Positions 1 to 20,420 of a stretch of DNA of 64,000 nt are shown in pieces. Location of the stretch: assembly GCA_038087015.1 (NCBI GenBank), contig JASBNA010000001.1, positions 1,860,001 through 1,924,000 of the forward strand, read 5' to 3'. The position numbers and the translations under genes are program-made. The notes beneath the pieces are model-generated. The model ran no database searches and was not told the origin of the DNA. It saw only the letters and a program-made list of their open reading frames with translations. Numbering within the stretch: the first letter of the stretch is position 1; each line of letters starts with the position of its first letter. This DNA is from Cerrena zonata (Eukaryota > Basidiomycota > Agaricomycetes > Polyporales > Cerrenaceae).

Positions 1-2957
1 GCCTTCGTGCCTGTTCTTCAATTGTATAGCTCGACAGGGACAAATAGATTCTCCTAGGGTGGCGGGTTGGTCAGTCGCAGCTATACGGGGCGAGAGAGGA
101 TCGTAGGCTCTCTTCAGGTACCATGCGTACCGCTGTACATAGAGCGATATTTGCCAGTATAGCTTGAAGTCATGCATATACTGTCGAGACTGCGCCACTC
201 CATATAGTGCGAATATTACTCATCGCTTCCGAATCCGAGGAATTCGCACCACACCTCAGGTTCTCTTGCCGTTAAGCTACTTGACTATGTGACCCACTAT
301 AATTCACATTGGTGACCGAAGACCTTTTCTTTGGAAGTAATTCATTCATTATTTCATAAAACTGCGATTATTTAAGCCCATTCGACCCGACGGGATCCCG
401 CTCTGTGGCGCGGAGATCTTGGTCTCGCATCTGAGGTCAATTGTATCCCCAGCAGGTCCGCTTCTGCTGAAGTAGGGATAACCAAATACCTAATACCACC
501 GAAGTAACTTGGCCGAGGCGCAGTGTTACCGCTGTCGTACAGTCTAAAGTTGTTCTCAACCCCCATCCTTCACACTGTATGCGCATATAGCCACGACGAT
601 CTCGGTAAGTGCTGCCAGTGTCCATTCTAATTTACTAAATGTTACATTTTTGAATATTGGGGACAGCTGACATATGCTGTACGTACATACAAAGTACGTA
701 TATACAGAGCGTCTCGAATCTAAATCCATGCGTGCTCTGCATCAGCTGATGAGGAAACGCCCAGGTAGAGAGTTTTAGTATTTTCAACTTTGCAGACCAA
801 GGAACCGCTGGGGCTACTCCAAGAGAGGCTATTTTCCCTGAGGGATTGCTTGGACAGGTGGATGATCGCCTGTGCAGGAGTGTGCACCCCAAGTTTAGAT
901 CCTGACGCTATCTGACTCCAAGTAGGGTGATAAGTAGACATCCCTGCGCAAATTCACAGAAGCACCCTGTTGCAGGGAGCGAGGGTGAGAATGTAGATGC
1001 AAAGGAAGCGGTTTCAGGTTGACAGGTCCCTGTCCAGATGTCAGAATACGTAGGAGTCCCACAGTATACGTACCCAGTCTTTGGGTTCCTCCCCCCTTTG
1101 CGTCACTCGAAGACGCCGAGGCTGTTGCGGCACTAGATGCCACTATCATCATGAGGGAAAAAACACAATCATCCATTGGCAGGGCAGACTCTGAGAGACC
1201 TAGTCTGGAGCGTAGAGTTTGAAACAGGAAAGTTGCCGAAGTGCGAATCCATGCGGATGGTAAGGACTATCTACACATTCGGCATCCGGATATGTTCGAG
1301 GCAGTGGTGTGAAATGCAACTGCGGATCAATCATGTTATCCAGCGGGAGTGGAATTGACGAACGCTGGGATTCAGGGTGTAAGCACTGGGTAATGGACGA
1401 CATGGTGGGGCATTGGAGGAGAGACTTTGCTGACAAGTTGGTATGGAGCACTGCGCGGACGACCAAATCCCGACGACAACGAGCAGTTGGTAGCAACTGG
1501 AGATTGACGGTCAGATTTGAAGGAACCATCGCAAAAGCAGTACATAGAAGTATCCTGTATCCAAGCCGGAGCTAGCAGTGGGGGTTTTTTTTTGGTAATG
1601 TAGGTCCGCTGCCTTTCATTAAGGAGATGGACACCGTATCCCGATCAGTGTAATTCTGCAACCATGAACAGGACGACGGTGATCCATATTTCTTGGGATG
1701 ATTGGTAATTGGAAAACCGTAGCGGAGGCCGAATGGAGCGTCAGGAAAACTTGTTTATCATGTAAAGTTATGTTCAAACTTGAAGACGTCACGGAAATAA
1801 GAATCCTATGGGTCAGTCGACTGACAATATGAATACAGCCATGACATGATTGACCTCTGCAGTTGGAACTTTCTTGAGAGGCTGCGAGGATTTGACACAC
1901 TTTGTGGCGTACCTGAGTTAAGGTTATTGCCATTTTGATAGGACGGCGATTGAATAGATGTAGCCAATCGCGTCGAACTTTGATATGTGCAGATCACACT
2001 AAATCGGAATCGAAACATTGTCTACAAACAAGATGCTCAGCCTCACTATGCCTAGATGGCGTTGGTTGGGGGATCGTCTACCTTGCAACTGAGGCTGACC
2101 GATCGCGAGAGATGCCGAAGGTTCGGACGATGGTTGCGTATGGATGCGTATGACCTCAACCTTTCCGACCCGAAGTGGAGGTAGGGACGGCCGCCAAGGT
2201 CTATTGCGTCGTCAGACTCCAAGAAAAGGGATTTAGCGGAGGCTTTGTCAAGGTGGTGAGGGCTAGAAGCAATAAGCTGCATTAATCACGGCAAACGACG
2301 ATGAGAGAATGGGGTCGCGGCGTCTCAAAGTCGAAGAGAACGGCAAGGAACGGCCACATGTACACCTCTTTTCGGCGAAACTCCTTTCAAGGAGTTTCAG
2401 TTGTCTGTAATGTATCCATAGTGGAAGACGTGGACAAGACGTGGAAGGCGTCCATCTGGGCAAAGGATCTTTCGTATTTCCGCCGAGAGTGAGTATCAAA
2501 AGGGCAGGAAATGAGTAAGTGACAATGAACACAAATTCAGAGAGTGGCAGAGTCCATTCAAACGCGCGATGTAAAAATAACGGGGAAAAAAGTACTTGCA
2601 CAAGAAAGACATTCGGGTAGGGATGAGGACATACGATGTTTCGGTCTAATCTTCTTGGGGCCCACACTGACCACCGATGCGGTTACAGTTACACAGGGTC
2701 ATACGGTCGTTTGAGGCAAGCCACAGCGTGTGTGAGGGGCAACATGGTCCAGAGTGCAACATTGAGATAGAGTGTGTAGGTCAAGTTGTGGCCAGTGCCA
2801 AGAGTCACCGAGGAATCGTCGGCATTCACTGGCCAATAGCGTGGCATCTTGCTTGATGGCGATCATGACTTTCCGATCACAACGCGTTGTTTCTTGCTTG
2901 CTCCTCCGTCATCCGTGTCCGGCTCTATAGCCACGGTGGTCGGTGTTTCTTCATACA
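1..2957. other. gene-poor stretch, no supported gene
   Basis: Short overlapping open frames occur on both strands, but none shows a recognisable motif, a plausible exon chain or a conserved domain. No long terminal repeats or terminal inverted repeats were evident by eye. The last 100 bases are the promoter of the CUE-domain gene that starts at 2958. One ACGCGT hexamer lies at 2882-2887, which is unremarkable on its own. Confidence 0.5.
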
Positions 2958-4596
2958 ATGTCCTTCGAACATGCGTTAGTCACAAAGGGTAATCCATTTC
3001 GTCCGCAAAACTACCTATTGTTGACCAACTAAGCAGGTCTCATGCTCACGCTCGCTCTCACGTCCATAACCGTTGGTATTTTTGACGTGAAGCATTACCT
3101 ACACCTTCAGCTGGTTCCACATCTGTCTAAGCATCATCAGGTAAGGATACCATTTCGAATTGGTGACCCTTCAAGTTCTCGCGAGCTAACGCCATCTGTA
3201 GTACTGGCGAATATTTGCACATCATGTTGCTTGTGCGGATTCAAGTGACTTGTTTTTGGCCGAACTGTTGCTTTACAACGTGTCAATCCCAATTGAACGT
3301 AGCTTTGGCAGCGTAAAATATGCTGTAAGAGTCCAAATCTCGTATTTTATAAAGAGTACTAATATAATTCTAATTATTTCTCCAAAGTCATTCATTACAC
3401 TAATAACTCTAATAAACTCGCTGCTAACCTTCGTGACAATGTTGGTTCTACGGGTACTGCCTTATACCGCAGTATTATTCAACTCAGTGCCTTCAGGACC
3501 AATAGCCATTTTGTTTGCTATTATTCATCAGTATATCCGTCTGGTGCCTGAAGCATATCACTTCAAGATCTTTGGAGTCGGGATGAGCGATAAAATATGG
3601 GTGTACGCTCTTGCTGCACAGGTAAGCAGAACGAATCCCGGTTTATTTCCATATTTTAACCGATACCTAGGTGGTAATATCGCATTTCCCGTCCACCGCA
3701 ATCCTTGCAGCTCTAGGCCTATTTTCGGGATCGTTATATCGCTCCGATCTATTACAGCTCAAGGGGTGGCGTATACCTCATCGGTCAGTCTTGGACACTC
3801 ATACAGATGGTATCCACAAGAGAACAGAACTCATCATTCCTTTCAGATCAGTCGTGTTTGCACAGACTTGGGTAGCTCCAAGTCTCGGCGACGGTCGCCC
3901 TGTCAGGAGAACAAACCGTGTCCTCCCTGAACAACGACCCAATGCCGCCGAGGCGTTATCTCTCATCGATGAAGCAATTACTACCGCTCGTACACCACGA
4001 ACGAGAACCAGGCCGTCTACCCGTCGCACTGGACCACCTGTCGTCACGGATACATCTACACAAGAAACACCTTCTGATGTAGAATCTGAGCCACAAAATG
4101 GCACCGGAATGGTCCGCCAGTGGATGTCAGAATTGACCGGAGCAGCTCGTCCAAGCTCGACAGCCCAGGGAACAGTGAGAGTACCGGGCGATGAAGAGAT
4201 CCAAATCTTGACCGGAATGTTCCCTGATGTAGCCAGAGATGTCATTCTGGGTGTATTACAGCGCAGGTATGTAATTCTATTCACGTTTATCAAGACTTTG
4301 GGTTTGCATTTGTTCTGCTTCGGATTAATATTGGGGGACTTGGAGTTCATGCTGTCTGACCGAGATCATAATTCTTTGTGGAACATTCTCACCAAATCCG
4401 TAATTTCCCTCATGTCTATTTCCACGCCTGGCTCTCGATCAGCTTCCAGGTCCCTGCGGTTGATAGGCACAGTGCTTACAATCATTTCATTCTGTTTGCA
4501 GCCCAAGCATCGAAGCAGCGGCTGAGACTCTTCTCACATCCCAAAGGTCATGAACTTTATACATATCAACTTACGGCTTCCTTTGATTGCAGATAG
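2958..4596 (+). CDS. rhomboid-like membrane protein with C-terminal CUE/UBA-type domain (Dsc2/UBAC2-like)
   Basis: I assemble seven exons (2958-2988, 3037-3140, 3202-3324, 3388-3621, 3671-4266, 4502-4546, 4593-4596), giving 378 residues in frame. The start MSFEHALVTKG lies in a short first exon; the last exon is only AGA-TAG split codons. Hydrophobic segments (the ALTSITVGIFD region, the ITLINSLLTFVTML region, PIAILFAIIHQYI, AAQVVISHFPSTAILAALGLF) resemble the rhomboid pseudoprotease fold. I see no catalytic GxSG. Residues about 240-320 are polar and Thr/Arg rich. The C-terminus (EEIQILTGMFPDVARDVILGVLQR, read as two adjacent pieces, then SIEAAAETLL) fits a ubiquitin-binding CUE domain. This arrangement is known from Dsc2 of the fungal Golgi Dsc E3 ligase and from UBAC2 in ER-associated degradation. 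Which of the two it corresponds to is inference. Confidence 0.8.
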
Positions 4597-5870
4597 TGCG
4601 TATCCTTTTCCACTGCAGTATGTACACCCGGGCACATGACGGTCCATACTGACGTCGCCTAATATGCAGGGGTACAGGCTGGTGTGGAATGTAGATTCAT
4701 CACTCGCTTCTTCGTCTACATTTGTATGTCCCTCCATCAGGAACATTCGAAGTTCTGTCAAACATAAACACTTCTTTGGTCCATATTCGGCTTTCTTGGT
4801 TTCTGGTGGGGCTGCTCCAAGTGCAATTTCCCAGCAATAATGCCCAGCAAGGCATTGCTCCTGTCAACCCGCTTAATTGCTTGTAAGGTTCCGTGAAGCT
4901 TATCAAGCTATTCTTACTTTTGTTTGGCATACTGTGATTGATCGAACTGTCCTCAACGACAGGTTCTAAGATGCTTCTCAAGGATCATTCTTCTCACCTA
5001 GTCACTAATGTCCAATGCACTATTCGCCTACCTGAGAATTTGAAAGGCTTCAGCCTTGTACCGCCGGCGACGGTATGGGGTGGGTGTCAGTTCTCATCAC
5101 AGACCCTGTCGATCCGTCGTCAACCTAAGATGAGTGGCCTTCTTTGCTTGGTAATTCTCTGGCATAAGCTTCAACTTCAATCACGTTTTTCTCTTGAGCA
5201 GCATCCCTCGTTTCTTGGTTGTCGTCATTAGTAATGAGGCGCGGTACTGAGAGACGACACCTAACAATCGTTGCATAATACCTCGGTGACAATATGCTAC
5301 CACCATGTTGGCTCCCGCCAATCGAAATTGGGATGAATCTAAGTCCCTTTACATGTGCACTCCATCGGTCTTAACTGGGTTACGACTAGCGAGCAAACAT
5401 TCAATACAAGTCTCTGAAAAAGCAGACCGCACGATCTCGCATAGCCTTTGTCGAAATGAGATCTCAACTCAGCCGAGTCGCATCACCTTGATGGCTACGT
5501 GAGCTTCAGATAAGCCTAGAAGGGATTGGCAAAACAAACAACTGAATATGTACACAGTATACCTAAATTTGGCTGCGAGATCTGCTGGCGAATAATGAAG
5601 AGTTTGCCCTTGGCGGGACCTTTTCGAAAGGAATGATAAACTTTCATGTCTTACGGGTGCCGTGCGTAGAAGTGGAGTTTTGGACTGCGGTGAGCTATGC
5701 CCAGTCTGACAGGCACTCGCGGGACCCCCAAGTTTTCACAGGTGGTTTAGTGTTCCCATGGGTATACTGAAAAGACACGCCACAAAGGTTTGTTCCACAA
5801 GAACACTAAGAATGTTCGCATGAACTCAAGCAAGTACAGAGTTAGTAGTACACGAGGATACTGTACATGA
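4597..5870. other. intergenic, no supported gene
   Basis: Several open frames of 60-97 codons occur on both strands, but none has recognisable motifs or a coherent exon structure. The stretch lies between the ends of the convergent CUE-domain gene and eIF3d. It probably contains 3' untranslated sequence and old degenerate DNA. Confidence 0.4.
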
Positions 5871-8224
5871 TCACGCAGTGCCTTCTCCATCCTCTCCATC
5901 AAATTCCTCGTCATCGTCCTCACCAGTGAATGCACTCATGGGAACTGCATAAAGACGGATCACAGGCTAGGAATGAAAGTTTCGTTAGCAAGCCGTACAT
6001 CCGAGAAGTTTGTATGAGAATTTAAGTCAGTTGTACCCTCAACTGGAACCGAATCAAGGAACAGGGGATTTTTGACCCGGTTCGTCATGAAGCGGGTACC
6101 ATGCGGTCACTCAAGTGAATGAACGTGACCCTGCGCGACGATGTGCGGACATTAAGCTAGGATTTAGCGAGATCCAACACTGGATGAGTCTCGACAAATC
6201 GGGGATCTCCCCTTGGGTGTTATAAGCTAGCACCACCGATCAAGAGAGTCCCGCACGTTCCATGGGAAAGGGTACCATAAGGTATATCATGGATGTACAC
6301 TCACTTTGTTCGGGTCCTTTACGAGAACGTATTTACCCTCAGGCTGCTTCATGCAAAGATCTGTCACGGTCCGAACGATACCCCAACCATTCGCAAGGGA
6401 TACGTTGAGCTGAACAGCAAAGTCAGCCGGCCGAACTGATTGCGTGCTCAAAATGACATGGCGGGTATGGTCTCGTGGGTTGGCACGGGAGATATAACTA
6501 TTACGGAAAGTATGTTAGCGGGTGAATGTCATCAAGAAGACATGGCACCAGGAGTGGATTGGTAATTGAATAGACTGAAAGTAGACGTACCCGATCTTCA
6601 TGGCTTCAGCACCAGCAAGCACACTCTGCACAGTCCACTTAGCAAGCTTGCAGCTGTTATTCTTCATCTCCGTAGCCACCACAGCACCACGTTGAGAGTC
6701 GAGTTTGGTTCTCCAGTCCAGTGCACCACCTGCACCCGGGGCACGAGGATCGAACTCGTTGAGAGCACGAATTGTCACCAGACCTTGCCCCTGGCGAGGA
6801 TCGCCCTGACCAGCGGAGTACGCGTCGACCTCCGTTCGTACACAAAGCTTGATATCTTCATCTTCAGTGACACCAAGATCGAAGACACGGTACCGGTATC
6901 CGCATGACGCGAGAGGCTCCGTTTCGTCAGGTCCATAGAAGGGGTTAGGCTTCTCAAGGTCGACAGTAGGAGTTTCGGTAACGGTTTGGAAGCTGAAGTT
7001 CTGGTTGATGTAAGTAGCCTCCAATGAGAGTGAGGTAGCCGAGTTGATCGAAGGTGTCTCAGGGACAGCAATCTTTTCGTTAGGGTTGTTGGGGTTCACA
7101 GTAAGGGGATCTTGAGGAGGATCGGCGGCATTTTCATTAACAGTGACGGTATCAAATGGACCACCGTCACGCTTGTCGAAGAAGAGCTTGTTGCCTTCAC
7201 GGACAATAACGATATCCCAAGGATTGACGGATCTGGTCGCACACATAAGACCAGCGAGAATGACGTCAGTCGTGTACACCGTCGCAGTGTCTTTGGCAGC
7301 CAGCTATGAAGAATATTTTAGTTAATTGCGGTAAAACAAATGTGGGATACATTGAACATACCTCATGGATGACAGGGTCGTCAGAGGTGGTGGTATTGTA
7401 TTTTATCCTGTCAACCAGCTGCAATGGCTTGTCATTTCTAGTGGTAACACGATCGTAGCCCTTGTCGTATGGGAACAAGCGGCCATAGGTTCCACTTCCG
7501 AACAGAAAAACATTAGCCAAAGAAAAATGAAGATAACGTCATACTCACATATCTTCGGGTTCATCGACTTCAAGTCGAAGCTTGGCGAGACGATGGAATT
7601 CAATCTCGTCCAACATAGACCATTCCGGCGAGATGGCAACAGAAGATTCACGAATTCGGTTATTCTATTGTTTGATGAGTGTTTAGCATTAGAAATTTCC
7701 GGATATAATATACTGACCTTCTCCCAATCTCTCCATCCTCTCCTTCCACCACGTTGGGCACCTCCCCGATTGTTAACAAATCCACCGCGACCTCCTCTTT
7801 GCCCTGTGCCTCTATTAGAGTATGCAGCGCCACCACGTGCACCACCACGACCTCTATTAAGAGGACCACCACGGCGAACGGTACTGGTTTTAGTGTCGAC
7901 CAAAGAGAAACTAGATTCGTCTTCGACATGGAAGTAAGCAAATGCACTAGCAGTTCCACTTCCGAATGCAGGTTGGCCGTCTCTACGACCACGTCCTGCC
8001 TGTCCTCCCCTCATATTGCCTTGTGTAGATGAAAGACCGATATTAGTTTGACGGTTGTCGCCTGAGATATCGTTCCAGTCGGCGAAACGACCAAGTTTAT
8101 CGGATTTTGAGTATGGTGCATAAGGAATCTCCTTGAATTTGAAGTTGGGGGGCAAGTTGGTACCAGAAGGTCCCCATCCTCCGTCAGCATTGTCGTTTAT
8201 TGGGGGTAGTGTGAAAGACGCCAT
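5871..8224 (-). CDS. eIF3d: translation initiation factor eIF3 subunit D
   Basis: Six exons (8224-7718, 7664-7549, 7494-7362, 7303-6591, 6497-6305, 5966-5871) splice in frame to 585 residues, the usual eIF3d length. The protein starts [19 protein letters not shown] and has an Arg/Gly-rich RNA-binding stretch at about 100-160. The conserved core includes [42 protein letters not shown] and [13 protein letters not shown]. It ends in an acidic tail ([18 protein letters not shown]). eIF3d is the cap-contacting subunit of the eIF3 complex in the cytoplasm. The last intron (6304-5967, 338 bases) is unusually long for this window. The gene is divergent from the ATR kinase gene, sharing a 367-base intergenic region. 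No frame break was seen. Identification is secure. Confidence 0.95.
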
Positions 8225-8591
8225 TTTGGTAGGAGACGGTTGAAATAATCCTTGGATAGACCAACCCCGCAAGTGTGCTCTTGCAATTGCAAGAATCCAA
8301 AAAATCGATGTTAGTAGCTTACGTAACTTGCGATCAATATTCAAGAATAAGCGCCCATTAACGTGACCCAAACGCGTGGTTGTGCGCGACGCGTTTTGTA
8401 TTGTTTTGCCCATTTATTTCACCCATTCCGCAAGCTACAAGACCACAAACAGCGAAAACCCACCTACTCTGACATTTTGTGCTATACAATCAGATCATAT
8501 TCCGATATCTTTACCGAAACGCTAACCAACTGATCCTATGAGCACTTAAACCACTAGACAAGAAACAAAGAGCGTGGTCACAGCGACTGCA
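8225..8591. promoter_or_regulatory. divergent promoter eIF3d/ATR with two ACGCGT (MCB-like) hexamers
   Basis: Two ACGCGT hexamers lie at 8372-8377 and 8389-8394, 17 bases apart start to start, about 200 bases upstream of the ATR start codon. ACGCGT is the core of the MBF-bound MluI cell-cycle box of yeasts. Whether this fungus uses it here is inference. Confidence 0.4.
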
Positions 8592-17208
<8,617 letters not shown>

Positions 17209-17362
17209 AGGAACTTTTCTCTTGTGCATTTTTAAGGACGCAGTCATTGTATCGCTATCATATTCCACATTTATATCTCACGTATGGTCATACACTGTAT
17301 TATACTCATACCCAAAACAATGCTCGCACTAATGTTACAACACCGGACCTATCATACAATAA

Positions 17363-18295
17363 TCAAACGTCCCCGATCTGCCGTTGAAGTAGCTCCAGCT
17401 CTTTCTCTTTCTCAATCAACTTCGCTCGCCACTTATCTGTCTCAGTGATTACAGCCTTTCGAGCAATCTCCAACCTCTCCGCCTCTTCCTTTTCCATTTC
17501 CTGAGTGAACTCCGGTACGCCACCTTTACTAGCTTCCAGAGACCCAGGATTCGCCGTATGGAAAGGCACGGGTTTCTTGCGGATTTTCGGTAGAGGTGTT
17601 GGTGGATGCGCGGTGAGGATGTTCAAGAATGATTGGTAGGGGTCGTGAAAGACAATTTCGTCATATTGCCAGGAGTGCACTGGCCCCATTTTGGCTGCAG
17701 TTTCAAGCGATGGGGCCTCGGGAATTTGACCATCCGATGTGACGGTCCATGGGTGTAGTTTGAGGTGATGATAGGTGGTTATTGCCTTCTCGCCAGATTC
17801 TTGGATGAATGTTATACGGATTTGGACTTCGAATTCACCCCATCTGTCAAAGAACATAAGTCTGGAGAGATCATGTATACAACACAGAGGGCTTACCCTG
17901 TTTCCGAGACCTCGAATGGGTGCTTCTCAATGTCTGTATAGTCGTTCAGCAGAAACAGAAGTAATGAAGTGGCGGGTACATACTCCTCGTAGGATTTGGA
18001 TATGTTTCATGCAACTTGAAAGTGACACGTTTAATGAAATAACTCAAATCATCTGCACCTCCTACGATATCAGAATCAGGTGCAGACGCCGCGCTTCGTA
18101 CGGCAACCGTCCACCGATGAGTGTGGTCAGGACTCGGGTTAATCTTGCGCTCCTCAGGAGTCAAGACAGTTGCAGTATTTCCATAGATGATTGGACGGTG
18201 TATACTAAGACCCTAGGAGGTTCAGAACATATGTTTTTATTGCGCAGAGAAAGTGGAGGAAGACGTACTCGAACGCGGACGCGCTGCTCTGCCAT
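17363..18295 (-). CDS. YAF9: YEATS-domain protein, Yaf9/GAS41 type (NuA4 and SWR1 subunit)
   Basis: Four exons (18295-18269, 18212-17984, 17933-17897, 17843-17363) join in frame to 257 residues. The YEATS domain spans about 10-160. It contains IHRPIIYGNTA, HTHRWTVAVRSA, ISYFIKRVTFKLHETYPNP-type sequence (here DLSYFIKRV), HPFEVSETGWGEFEV and a histidine-containing segment before LHPW. This fits the acyl-lysine-reading fold. The C-terminal about 50 residues form a charged coiled coil (EKEEAERLEIARKA... LIEKEKELELLQRQ), as in Yaf9. The protein reads acetylated or crotonylated histones and serves SWR1 and NuA4 in the nucleus. The start lies 114 bases from the divergent COX7a-like gene, so the two probably share a promoter. 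Confidence 0.92.
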
Positions 18296-18409
18296 GACCG
18301 TTCGAGGCAAGATCGGGAGTGCTCGGATTCAGACTCCGACCAGACCAAATCCTCGACCTCGCCTACCGCCGTCACTCTCCTTCAACAATCCACCTCCACT
18401 CCGCCCACC

Positions 18410-18863
18410 ATGCTCTCCGGTCTCGTTAACAGTGCGTGCTTTCCTTTCATTCCAGCGTAGTCGTTTCTGAAGAAATCACTCAAATTTAACAGAAGCAAAC
18501 CGTATCCCTGAGCTTCAACGCCAGGTCCAGGTGTGTTGCGGTGTTAAGTTGAGCCTCGCCCTAAACTCAATCGAAATATGTTTCCTTTAGCACAACGTTG
18601 CTCACGGGTCCCCTGTTTACTACGCTAAGCCTCACGGGAAGCTGTACGTTAGTGAGTACCGTACAATTGTCATCCCGTATGCTTCCGTTCTGATCAAACA
18701 TTTTCTAACAGAGTCATACTATGGCTTCTTCGCTGTTGGCATGGCCGGCGTTGTCTTTGGAAGCTATACGCTTATCTTCGTACGTCTCCCATTAGTCCTT
18801 GAGAGCTGCCTGAAGCTAACATCTATGTTTTAGGGCAAGCCTGTACGACCTGGTGACGAGTAA
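18410..18863 (+). CDS. small cytochrome c oxidase subunit, COX7a-like
   Basis: Five short exons give a 71-residue protein: MLSGLVN, then NRIPELQRQVQ, HGSPVYYAKPHGKLYV, a membrane segment YYGFFAVGMAGVVFGSYTLIF, and GKPVRPGDE. The NRIPELQ start, the G-x-PV-x-x-K...LY spacing and the single transmembrane helix match the COX7a family of complex IV in the mitochondrial inner membrane. The acceptor that keeps the frame in exon 2 is the AAG just before CAAACC, not the CAG three bases earlier. It is too short and intron-rich to appear as one open frame. The assignment to COX7a rests on pattern and size. Another small inner-membrane subunit is possible. Confidence 0.7.
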
Positions 18864-19283
18864 ATGATAGACCACTACATACAGTCCTATAAAGTTCTGT
18901 TTACTACTTGCTACCTCAATACCACAGCCAAACCCACAACGCTCGCTCGCCTCATAGAAGTCACTCTCTGGACTAAACCTAGTGAACTAGGAATAAAGCG
19001 ATACATTTATTGGATACATAAGATCACGACATTCCTGTTCCTTTAATGTTACTTTGTAACTTAAAAATGCCGTGAGGTCTAAGTAAAACGAGCTGAGAAA
19101 CCGTCAGCAGCATCTACAGCCTGTCTTGTGGATAATTTATGAGCCAATTATCACAAACCGATTGGGAAGACTATAACCTCGGACACGTGAAGTCATCGTC
19201 CCTAGTTGCCGATCATAAACGTATCCTCGAGCGGCCTCCCCTTGTACCTAACCTTCCAATTATACATCTATACCTTTACCACC
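18864..19283. other. intergenic, no supported gene
   Basis: This stretch is the 3' flank of the COX7a-like gene and the promoter of COA3. No gene was seen in it. Confidence 0.5.
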
Positions 19284-19845
19284 ATGTCCACACCATACGT
19301 CGACCGAAAGACTGTCAATGAGTCCTACAGACCTAAAAGCAATGTATGACCGTCCTCTTTCTGCTTCACCCTCGCAATGATTCACGCTCGATTGTATGGC
19401 CTAGATCATGTCCCCAGGACTCCAGCGAGCTCGCGAACCTTTCAAAATTCGTAACGCTATTACTGGCCTCGTACTCGCCTCTTTCGCAGTCGGTGTATGG
19501 GCGTATTCAATCAGTGCCGTCAAGCAAGACGACTTCTCAGATGTTGACGAAGAAGCTAAAGCACTTGCCAGTTCGTCGACAAGAACCGCAGAACCTACTG
19601 CATCGGAAGTTGTGAATGTCACGACGGGTGCTATTGCTTCGGGGATCACTTCATTACAAACTACCACATCTTCGCCGACTGCAGAGGTTGCGAGACCATC
19701 GTCGAGTGGTCGTCCGAAAGGTGTTATTGCTGCGTTGCTTGCGGAACGATACCCCAAAGCCCTCGATCCGAAGAATGGAACTTTGGTATTCGGTGCACCA
19801 TCTGTGGATCGACCTGGGAGGTTGAGGGACAATTGGAGGAAATAG
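19284..19845 (+). CDS. COA3: cytochrome c oxidase assembly factor 3 (Coa3/Cox25)
   Basis: Two exons (19284-19343, 19405-19845) give 166 residues. The protein starts MSTPYVDRKTVNESYRPKSN. The core SPGLQRAREPFKIRNAITGL followed by VLASFAVGVWAYSISAV is the conserved COA3 signature: a basic amphipathic stretch and one transmembrane helix. It is anchored in the mitochondrial inner membrane. With Mss51 and Cox14 it couples Cox1 synthesis to complex IV assembly (known for the yeast family). The C-terminal part is Ser/Thr rich and lineage specific, ending DRPGRLRDNWRK. Its neighbour is another complex IV gene in the same orientation. Confidence is high from the core motif. Confidence 0.88.
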
Positions 19846-20420
19846 TGTGTTGACCATGGAGGCGGATATGTGCGGTCGAGGAATGTGGCGGAGGTATTCT
19901 GACATGTCTCGTCGGAATAAAAGTATGCAAGTAATCTTTATCGTTTTTGGTATATTCATTCTGTATCTATAGGTTCATATACACCCTACTCTTCACGCTT
20001 TGGTTATTGAACAAACTGAGATATATCACTGTGGTACAGATCCTACAACACTACGTATATCAACCACGACGGTACAGAGCGATAACAGTAACCATATTGT
20101 TGTACACGATGAGCAAAACAATCAACAAACAGAGCAAAAAATAACGCATAGATCGTAAACACAGATTGTGAGATATCAGCACATTCCGACAAACAAACAA
20201 AAACTTGAAACATAGACCTAGGAATCATCGACGAAATCTCAAAAACCTAGACCATCTTGTCAAAAGCTTAGCATAAAGAGAAACTAGATAGTCTTGATAT
20301 TTCCTACACAAACTCATCACATCCGGGCGGGATGACCAGCTGCCATATCTCACTTTGGAGCTGTGAACATCCAGCACGGGTCTGAAGAGGACATGGAGGT
20401 TGTTGTTGTTTGTTCCCATC
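19846..20420. other. intergenic between convergent genes, no supported gene
   Basis: AT-rich sequence between the 3' ends of COA3 and the RNase III gene. No coding signal was seen. It probably carries both polyadenylation regions. Confidence 0.5.

Noticed and set aside
3799..4350. 183-codon minus-strand frame over the CUE-domain gene
   Set aside because: It mirrors the fifth exon of the plus-strand gene, whose splice pattern and CUE motif are convincing.
4700..5231. Possible hydrophobin or other small secreted protein remnant downstream of the CUE-domain gene
   Set aside because: Translation in all frames gave no cysteine pattern or domain. The few suggestive stretches were broken by stops.
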